From NCBI GenBank assembly GCA_004322005.1, contig SCRF01000050.1:1-35530 (forward strand): a stretch of 35,530 bases of DNA, written 5' to 3'. The first letter of the stretch is position 1. The number at the start of each line of letters is the position of its first letter. The DNA is from Rhodanobacter sp. (lineage in GTDB: Bacteria; Pseudomonadota; Gammaproteobacteria; Xanthomonadales; Rhodanobacteraceae). The notes beneath the pieces are model-generated. The model was not told where the DNA came from, did not search any database, and was given only the letters and a program-made list of their open reading frames with translations. Positions 29,946 to 35,530 of this stretch are shown one piece after another. The position numbers were made by a program, and so were the translations under genes.

Positions 29946-30821
29946 ATGCGCAAGATGGTTTTGTCGCTGATGTCCGTCGCAGCACTGGTTCTGGCCGGTT
30001 GCAATGCTCCTTCTTCCTCGCAGCAGACCGGGTCCGCTGCACCCGCATCGGCGAGTACGGCAGCTGCCGCGCAGATCGCCAATGAGGTGAGTGGCACGAT
30101 TTCCGTGCGGGGGTCCGTTCAGCCGTCGTCCAAGGCCTCGCTGGTGGTCAATCTGGTTGACGTGTCATCCACCGCGAATGCCAGTGCGCCGCCACTGGCG
30201 AGCAAGATGCTCACCCCGGTTGGCCCGTTCCCGCAGTCATTCCAGCTGAAGCTCGACCCGAGCAAGGTCAAGCCGGACGACCTGTATGTGGTGCAGGCCG
30301 TACTGACCGACGGCGAGCGTCATTATTCGATGCCGATCCAGGCACCGGTTCTGACCAAGGGCAACAAGAATGTGGTGGCGATCGAACTGGTTGGCGAGCA
30401 GACCCCGGGCGAGAAGGCGCTGGCCGAGTTCAACGCAGAAGAGAAGCAGCTCGGCGCGATGAAGGTCAGCCATGGCACCAAGCTGGAAAAGGATGCTTCG
30501 CGCGGCTGGCAGTTGTTCCGCCAGGATGGCAAGGTGAAATTCATTCGTGAGCTTGTCGACTACACCGACAAGACGTTCACCAGCACCGACTACGCGTACA
30601 AGGACGGCAAGCCGTGGGTGATCGTTCAGCAGATCAAGGCCAATCGGGATGCGAAACCCTCGGTAATCGATCGGGCCGGCTGGAGCGACAACGGTATCCT
30701 GATCCTGAAGCAGCATCAGGTCGGCAATGACGTGCAGGTGCTCGACGCCGATACTGCGGCGAAACTGCAGGCGCAGGGGCTGGAAATCCTCAGCCTGGCG
30801 ACCAACGGCAAGAACAAGTAA
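29946..30821 (+). CDS. YbaY-family lipoprotein
   Basis: 291 aa, ATG at 29946 with GAGG 6 nt upstream. The signal peptide MRKMVLSLMSVAALVLAGC ends in a clear lipobox (LAGC), so the mature protein begins at a lipidated Cys19 and should be membrane-anchored, facing the periplasm. A low-complexity Ala/Ser linker follows (about 20-45). The YbaY-type beta domain is about residues 48-150: ISVRGSVQPSSKASLVVNLVDVSS, LTPVGPFPQSFQLKLDPSKVKPDDLYVVQAVLTDG, and PVLTKGNKNVVAIELV. The C-terminal half (about 155-291) is a second domain with no name I recognise (GWQLFRQDGKVKFIRELVDYTD). The role of YbaY proteins is not well established. Alone in its unit, convergent with the esterase gene. Confidence 0.8.
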   Translation: MRKMVLSLMSVAALVLAGCNAPSSSQQTGSAAPASASTAAAAQIANEVSGTISVRGSVQPSSKASLVVNLVDVSSTANASAPPLASKMLTPVGPFPQSFQLKLDPSKVKPDDLYVVQAVLTDGERHYSMPIQAPVLTKGNKNVVAIELVGEQTPGEKALAEFNAEEKQLGAMKVSHGTKLEKDASRGWQLFRQDGKVKFIRELVDYTDKTFTSTDYAYKDGKPWVIVQQIKANRDAKPSVIDRAGWSDNGILILKQHQVGNDVQVLDADTAAKLQAQGLEILSLATNGKNK

Positions 30822-30854
30822 GTCCGCTTGATCCGCAGCGGATGCGGTTCCCTG

Positions 30855-30872
30855 CCCCCGCTGCGGCGGGGG
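30855..30872. repeat. GC-rich palindrome after the lipoprotein gene
   Basis: CCCCCGC (30855-30861), loop TGCG, GCGGGGG (30866-30872). Of the type seen as dispersed intergenic palindromes in Xanthomonadales. No T-run follows, so not a clear terminator by itself. Confidence 0.6.
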
Positions 30873-30970
30873 AGGGGAATCGGGAAGGCGCGCAAACCAC
30901 GAAGCGAAGGAACCTGGCGTTCACCAAAACACCGCTTGCCGTCTCGTTTCCCGAGACGATTGGAAAAAAG

Positions 30971-31003
30971 AAAGGGCCGCCCGCGCCACGTGGACGGCCC
31001 TTT
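30971..31003. terminator. Bidirectional rho-independent terminator
   Basis: AAAGGGCCG (30971-30979) pairs with CGGCCCTTT (30995-31003), with extra pairing possible around CCACGTGG in the loop. An A-rich stretch (GGAAAAAAG) precedes it and TTTCGGTTT follows, so it can stop transcripts from both the lipoprotein gene (plus) and the esterase gene (minus), which converge here. Confidence 0.85.
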
Positions 31004-31019
31004 CGGTTTGCACGCAAAC

Positions 31020-32987
31020 TCAGAACTTGATTTTCACGCCCATGTTGACGCTGTTGTAGGTTTGGCTGTTGTCGCTGAAACGGCCGCTGTAGCCGATCCA
31101 GCTGGTCACATTGGGGGAGAGCACCGCGGACAGTCCGAGGTTGGCGCTACCCCAGGTCTTGTCCGGCTTGAAACCCGTCATGGCGAAGGTGCCGTTCATG
31201 CTGTTCAGGCCGGCATCGATGGCGCTCGGATCAGCCTTGTTGTCATGATTCCATGCCAGTTCGGCGTAAGGCGAAAGCACGGTATTGCCAACATCCCAGT
31301 GACCTTCCAGACGCCAGCCGAGAGTGGTGAGCAGCGAGTCGCGCTGTTGCCTGCCAAACCACATGGCCGTGCTGTCGCTGCCATCTTCACTGAAGCCATT
31401 GACCTTGATGGTCTGCCACTCGATGTTCGCAAAGGGCCCGGTGCGCATGCCGTTGAAATCAAACCACCAGCCGCCATTCAGGCCGCCGCCCAGGTGCGAA
31501 CCGTCGGGCTTGCCGCTCTCGGTACGCTGCAGGGTGCCGAGCTGGATGCGGCGATGGACGTCCTTGAAATTGTTTTCGCCGAAATCGACATAGCTGCCGA
31601 CGTAGCCACCGCCGGCGTGGTAAGTGAGGTAGCCAAGCCCGGTGATGTCCTGCAGCGTGTACCCGCCGCCACCGGAAAAATAGGCATGGCTCTGGCCGGC
31701 GCCGAGTGCGAAGCCAGCGGACACATGGTCAGTGGCGTGTACGTCCGCGCCGATCGTGAGGTTGAAATTGTTGCTCGTGGTCCTGGGCGACGCGCTGCCC
31801 GCATCGAAGTTCTGGCGACTGTAATCGATGTTGACGAAGGCGCGGGTTTGACCGCCGTTGCTGTCGATCAGCATCTCGTTGCGGATGGCATGCGTCTGGA
31901 CATTGACAGCATTCAATGCCGACTCACCCAGCAGAGAAATCTGTCCTGGCGCCTGCATTACCGAGATCACGTACTGTCCGAGCAGGGCGTGCGCGGCCGT
32001 GGTCGGATGCACGCCATCGGCGAACACGTAGCTCTGATCGGTACCCGCTGCATAAGTGTAGGGCAGCCCTGAACCTGCCGGTCCGCACTGCACCGAACTG
32101 GATCCGGCACCGCAGGCCGGGTCGGTGGCATTGACGAAACCGAAAGCTTGCGGCTTGGCGATCACTTCGGACAACAGGCCGTAGGCATTGATCGGGATGA
32201 TGCCGGTATTCAATTGCGACAGGCCGGTGTTGAGTTGGCCGTTGAAGATCAGGCTGAGCCCGGTCAGTGAGGCAGCTGCTGACGGGCCCTGCGCGGCGGC
32301 ATCCGGAGTCAGGCCGATATTGGGCAAATTGAACACCACGATGTTCCTGGCGCCGGCGGCCTGCAGTTGGCCGATCAGGGCGACTTCCTGCTGGGCCGCG
32401 GCAGCGACATTGGCCTGTGCCTGAGCCGGTGTTTCGAACGCACTCACGCCGGCGCCGGCCAGCACCTGCGCATCGATCTGCGCGGCGACCTGCGCGGCAA
32501 TGGCAGGCGGCAACCCGGCCGTATTGGCGGCAATCAACTGTTGCGCAGCAGCACCCGCACCAACGGCGGTTGCGTGATAGAAAATGTCGTTGGCACCGCC
32601 CCAGATCGAATACAGCGCATTGCCGTTGGCCGGCCCGCCTGCCAGATAGGCATCGACCTGGCTGGTCAGGGTAGGCACCGCCGAAGGCGTGCCGGGCGAG
32701 TTGACGTTCACCCCCGCGCCACCCCAGGCGAAGTCGGTGCCGCCAAGCAGCGACGGGCTGAGCGTCTGGCCGAACTTGTCGGCGACGTGCTCGATCGCCG
32801 TGATGCCGGGATTGGTGGTAAAGCGCAGCGGCGGCTGGATGCCGGGGGCGAGAGCCAGCGATATATTGCCGTTGTCGCTGAGGCTGTCGCCGAAGACGAA
32901 GACTTGGCTGAAGTCCGTGGCGGCGGCAGCCGTGCTGAACAGCAAGGTGGCGGCAATGGCGCCAGCAAGGTGACGGGTGCGAAGCAT
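31020..32987 (-). CDS. GDSL-type esterase autotransporter (EstA-like)
   Basis: 655 aa from the ATG at 32987, with AGGAG 8 nt upstream. The GTG at 32996 overlaps that site and is rejected. The signal peptide runs to about residue 24 (MLRTRHLAGAIAATLLFSTAAAA). The passenger domain is a GDSL/SGNH esterase: block I VFVFGDSLSDNGN with the catalytic Ser at about 34, block III WGGANDIFY, and block V DGVHPTTAAH with the catalytic Asp and His. From about residue 370 a 12-stranded-type autotransporter barrel follows (FNLTIGADVHATDHVSAGFALGAGQSH...), ending in the outer-membrane signature NMGVKIKF with terminal Phe. The protein should be anchored in the outer membrane with the esterase outside the cell. 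Ordinary for Xanthomonadales and Pseudomonas; no link to the cluster is apparent. Confidence 0.95.
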   Translation of the reverse strand: MLRTRHLAGAIAATLLFSTAAAATDFSQVFVFGDSLSDNGNISLALAPGIQPPLRFTTNPGITAIEHVADKFGQTLSPSLLGGTDFAWGGAGVNVNSPGTPSAVPTLTSQVDAYLAGGPANGNALYSIWGGANDIFYHATAVGAGAAAQQLIAANTAGLPPAIAAQVAAQIDAQVLAGAGVSAFETPAQAQANVAAAAQQEVALIGQLQAAGARNIVVFNLPNIGLTPDAAAQGPSAAASLTGLSLIFNGQLNTGLSQLNTGIIPINAYGLLSEVIAKPQAFGFVNATDPACGAGSSSVQCGPAGSGLPYTYAAGTDQSYVFADGVHPTTAAHALLGQYVISVMQAPGQISLLGESALNAVNVQTHAIRNEMLIDSNGGQTRAFVNIDYSRQNFDAGSASPRTTSNNFNLTIGADVHATDHVSAGFALGAGQSHAYFSGGGGYTLQDITGLGYLTYHAGGGYVGSYVDFGENNFKDVHRRIQLGTLQRTESGKPDGSHLGGGLNGGWWFDFNGMRTGPFANIEWQTIKVNGFSEDGSDSTAMWFGRQQRDSLLTTLGWRLEGHWDVGNTVLSPYAELAWNHDNKADPSAIDAGLNSMNGTFAMTGFKPDKTWGSANLGLSAVLSPNVTSWIGYSGRFSDNSQTYNSVNMGVKIKF

Positions 32988-33093
32988 GGGTAACACTCCT
33001 GGGCCGGGATGGCCTTGTTATCTGGGCGTTACGTTAATGCACCCCATACGGAAGCGCATGCTGCATCGCAGCGTGAACTGTGCGGATGCCTGG

Positions 33094-35421
33094 TCAGCGC
33101 TTGCCGGCCCGTGCCAGCGCATCGGCGAATGCGCTGTTGACGGGTGCCGCCACCGCCTTGGAGGCCGATGCGGTGGCACCCCGGTTGCTGCCGCGAGCGC
33201 GTCGCGGGTCGCCCTCATTGCCGGTCGCTGCATGACTTTCGCGCGCCTGCCCGGGCTCGTCATCCAGTCGCATGCTCAGGCCGATGCGTTTGCGCGGCAG
33301 GTCGACCTCCATCACCTTGACCTTGACGATGTCGCCGGCCTTCACCACGTCGCGCGGGTCCTTCACATAGGTGTGCGACAGCGCGGAGATGTGCACCAGG
33401 CCATCCTGATGCACGCCGATGTCGACGAACGCACCGAACGCGGCGACGTTGGTGACGCGGCCTTCGAGGATCATGCCCGGGCGCAGCTGCCTCAGATCGT
33501 CCACGCCTTCGGCAAAACTCGGCGCAACGAATTCCGGGCGCGGATCGCGGCCGGGTTTCTCCAGCTCCCTGAGAATGTCGCGCACGGTGGGCACGCCGAA
33601 GCGATCGTCGGTGAATTGCTCGGGCTTCAGGCCGCGCAGGAAGCCGCTGTCGCCGATGACGGATTTCACCTCGCGGCCGCACCGGGCGATGATCCGTTCG
33701 ACCACCGGATAAGCCTCCGGATGCACCGCGCTGGCGTCCAGCGGGTTGTCGCCATTGGGCACGCGCAGGAAGCCGGCGCACTGCTCGAACGCCTTGTCGC
33801 CCAGCCGCGGCACCTTCAGCAATGCCTTGCGGTTCGCGAACGGGCCGTTGGCGTCGCGATGCTTCACCACGTTCTCGGCGACCAGCGCGGACAACCCGGC
33901 TACGCGCGCAAGCAACGCCGCCGAAGCGGTATTCACATCGACGCCGACGGCAGTGACGCAATCCTCGACGCGCGCGTCCAGCGCGCGCCCCAGCTTGATC
34001 TGATTCACGTCGTGCTGGTATTGCCCCACGCCGATGGCTTTCGGCTCGATCTTCACCAGCTCCGCCAGCGGATCCTGCAGGCGTCGCGCGATCGACACCG
34101 CGCCGCGCAGGCTCACGTCCAGCTCGGGAAATTCTTTCGCCGCCAGTGCGCTGGCCGAGTAGACCGAAGCGCCGGCTTCGCTGACCACGATCTTCGCCAG
34201 ATGGAGCTCGGCGTGCTTTTTCATCAGCTCGCCGGCCAGCTTGTCGGTCTCGCGCGAGGCGGTGCCGTTGCCGATCGCGATCAGGTTCACGCCATGCCGC
34301 TTGGCCAGTCTGGCCAATTGCGCGATGGATTCGTTCCACTGCCGGCGCGGCTCGTGCGGATAGATCGTGTCGGTGGCCAGCAGCTTGCCGGTGGCATCGA
34401 CCACCGCGACCTTGACCCCGGTGCGGATACCCGGGTCCAGCCCCATCACGGTTTTCGCACCGGCCGGCGCGGCCAGCATCAGATCCTTGAGATTGTCGCC
34501 GAACACGCGGATCGCCTCGTCCTCGGCGCCTTCGCGCACGCGGCCGAACAGATCGAGCGTGAGGTGCAGGTGCAGCTTCACCCGCCAGGTCAGGCGCACG
34601 GTTTCGCGCAGCCAGGCATCGGCGGCACGACCGCGATCGTGGATGCCGGCATGCGCGGCGACGCGGCCCTCGCCTTCGGCATGGCCCCGCTCGCTGTCGG
34701 CGGCAGGGCTGAGTTCCAGTTCGAGCACGCCCTCGTTGCGTGCGCGCATCAGCGCCAGCAGGCGATGCGAGGGAATCTTGCCGATCGGCTCGGCATGGTC
34801 GAAATAGTCGCGGAACTTCGCCCCCTCGGTTTCCTTGCCGGCGACGACCCGGGCGCGGATCTGCCCCTGCGTCCACAGCCAGTCGCGCAACTCGCCGACC
34901 AGTTGCGCGTCTTCGGCGATCGATTCCATCAGGATCGCGCGGGCGCCGTCCAGCGCGGCGCGCACGTCGGCGATACCCTTGCCGGCGTCGACGAAACCCC
35001 CGGCGAGCGCCTCGGGCGATTGCGTGGGATCCTCGCGCAGACCCAGCGCCAGCGGTTCGAGCCCGGCTTCGCGGGCGATCTGCGCCTTGCTGCGGCGCTT
35101 GGGCTTGTACGGCAGGTACAGGTCTTCGAGCCGCGCCTTGGTGTCGGCGCCGAGCAGGTCGCCCTTCAGGGCCTCGGTCAGCTTGCCCTGTTCCTCGATG
35201 CTGGCAAGGATGGCCGCGCGCCGATCCTCCAGTTCGCGCAGGTAGTGCAGGCGCTCCTCCAGCAGGCGCAGCTGGGTGTCGTCCAGGCCACCGGTGGCCT
35301 CCTTGCGGTAGCGCGCGATGAACGGCACGGTGGCGCCGCCGTCGAGCAGATCCACCGCTGCCCGCACTTGCGCGGGTTTGGCGGCGATGTCCTGGGCAAT
35401 GCGTTGTTCGATGCTGAGCAT
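33094..35421 (-). CDS. tex: Tex transcription accessory protein (S1-domain RNA-binding)
   Basis: 775 aa, full length, ATG at 35421. Characteristic Tex sequences run in order: the N-terminal helical region with [21 protein letters not shown] and [28 protein letters not shown]; the YqgF-like RNase fold with [22 protein letters not shown] and [15 protein letters not shown]; the helix-hairpin-helix part [16 protein letters not shown] and [15 protein letters not shown]; and a C-terminal S1 domain ([30 protein letters not shown]...[19 protein letters not shown], about 650-722). A short Ala/Arg-rich tail follows. Tex is a conserved, broadly distributed RNA-binding factor tied to transcription and virulence-gene expression. 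It precedes the esterase gene with a 106-nt gap. Confidence 0.98.
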   Translation of the reverse strand: MLSIEQRIAQDIAAKPAQVRAAVDLLDGGATVPFIARYRKEATGGLDDTQLRLLEERLHYLRELEDRRAAILASIEEQGKLTEALKGDLLGADTKARLEDLYLPYKPKRRSKAQIAREAGLEPLALGLREDPTQSPEALAGGFVDAGKGIADVRAALDGARAILMESIAEDAQLVGELRDWLWTQGQIRARVVAGKETEGAKFRDYFDHAEPIGKIPSHRLLALMRARNEGVLELELSPAADSERGHAEGEGRVAAHAGIHDRGRAADAWLRETVRLTWRVKLHLHLTLDLFGRVREGAEDEAIRVFGDNLKDLMLAAPAGAKTVMGLDPGIRTGVKVAVVDATGKLLATDTIYPHEPRRQWNESIAQLARLAKRHGVNLIAIGNGTASRETDKLAGELMKKHAELHLAKIVVSEAGASVYSASALAAKEFPELDVSLRGAVSIARRLQDPLAELVKIEPKAIGVGQYQHDVNQIKLGRALDARVEDCVTAVGVDVNTASAALLARVAGLSALVAENVVKHRDANGPFANRKALLKVPRLGDKAFEQCAGFLRVPNGDNPLDASAVHPEAYPVVERIIARCGREVKSVIGDSGFLRGLKPEQFTDDRFGVPTVRDILRELEKPGRDPRPEFVAPSFAEGVDDLRQLRPGMILEGRVTNVAAFGAFVDIGVHQDGLVHISALSHTYVKDPRDVVKAGDIVKVKVMEVDLPRKRIGLSMRLDDEPGQARESHAATGNEGDPRRARGSNRGATASASKAVAAPVNSAFADALARAGKR

Positions 35422-35530
35422 GGGTGACTTGCAGTTCCTTGCGACGGCAGCAGCTGCCGGATGAAAACGAGCGGACGATCGATAATGACGGCAAGCGGCT
35501 TCGCCGTGCCTGGGTCGGTGCCGTCGAGGC
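35422..35530. other. Upstream region of tex, right window edge
   Basis: About 110 bases holding the tex promoter region on the minus strand. A plus-strand ATG at 35484 could begin a divergent gene that leaves the window, but too little is present to say. Confidence 0.3.

Noticed and set aside
30828-35427. Long plus-strand frames opposite the esterase and tex genes
   Set aside because: High G+C leaves the antisense strand open. The minus strand encodes unmistakable GDSL autotransporter and Tex proteins.
1-35530. CRISPR arrays, tRNA or rRNA genes, intact insertion sequences
   Set aside because: No regularly spaced repeats with unique spacers, no tRNA-like clover-leaf sequence, no rRNA sequence and no transposase gene could be found by reading both strands.

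Overview
The window is GC-rich DNA, about two thirds G+C by eye, that looks like a gammaproteobacterial chromosome of the Xanthomonadales (Lysobacterales), most likely Rhodanobacteraceae such as Rhodanobacter or Dyella. That placement is an inference from the housekeeping genes (purD, tex), REP-type palindromes of the GGAGCGCACTTGTGCGCGATG kind, and overall style. No rRNA, tRNA, CRISPR array, intact transposase or replication origin was seen.

Left edge (1-3565, minus strand): a decaheme c-type cytochrome of the DmsE/MtrA family followed by an MtrB/PioB-type outer-membrane barrel that runs off the window. Together they look like a trans-outer-membrane electron conduit.

Centre, block A (3859-12280, plus strand): a tightly overlapping polysaccharide operon. 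It encodes an FdtA-type ketoisomerase, a hexapeptide-repeat acyltransferase, a GH43/GH130-like five-bladed-propeller-type protein, a FemAB/GNAT-like protein, an FdtB-type aminotransferase, a Wzx flippase, a GT2 glycosyltransferase, a Wzy-like polymerase and a Wzz-like chain-length protein. FdtA, the acyltransferase and FdtB would make an N-acylated dTDP-3-amino-3,6-dideoxyhexose. RmlA and RmlB must lie elsewhere.

Centre, block B (12554-20089, plus strand, after a REP cluster): three class I methyltransferases, an amidohydrolase, a B12-binding-type radical SAM enzyme and two GT4 glycosyltransferases. A scar of two gene fragments follows (20095-20510, minus strand). Block C (20568-28257) has two divergent units. 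The minus-strand unit encodes a second radical SAM enzyme, a PF14907-like nucleotidyltransferase, a methyltransferase and a flavin-reductase-like protein. The plus-strand unit encodes an HPr-kinase-like protein and an ABC exporter. I do not recognise blocks B and C as a described pathway. A cell-surface or secreted glycosylated, methylated product is the best guess.

Right edge (28386-35421): ordinary chromosome with purD, a YbaY-family lipoprotein, a GDSL autotransporter esterase and tex. A 15-bp sequence occurs at 3743-3757 and, inverted, at 28268-28282, so it brackets the whole accessory region. Related GCACTTAC motifs sit upstream of several of its transcription units. Short 15-18 bp tandem duplications occur in at least five of its genes, often at the translation start.
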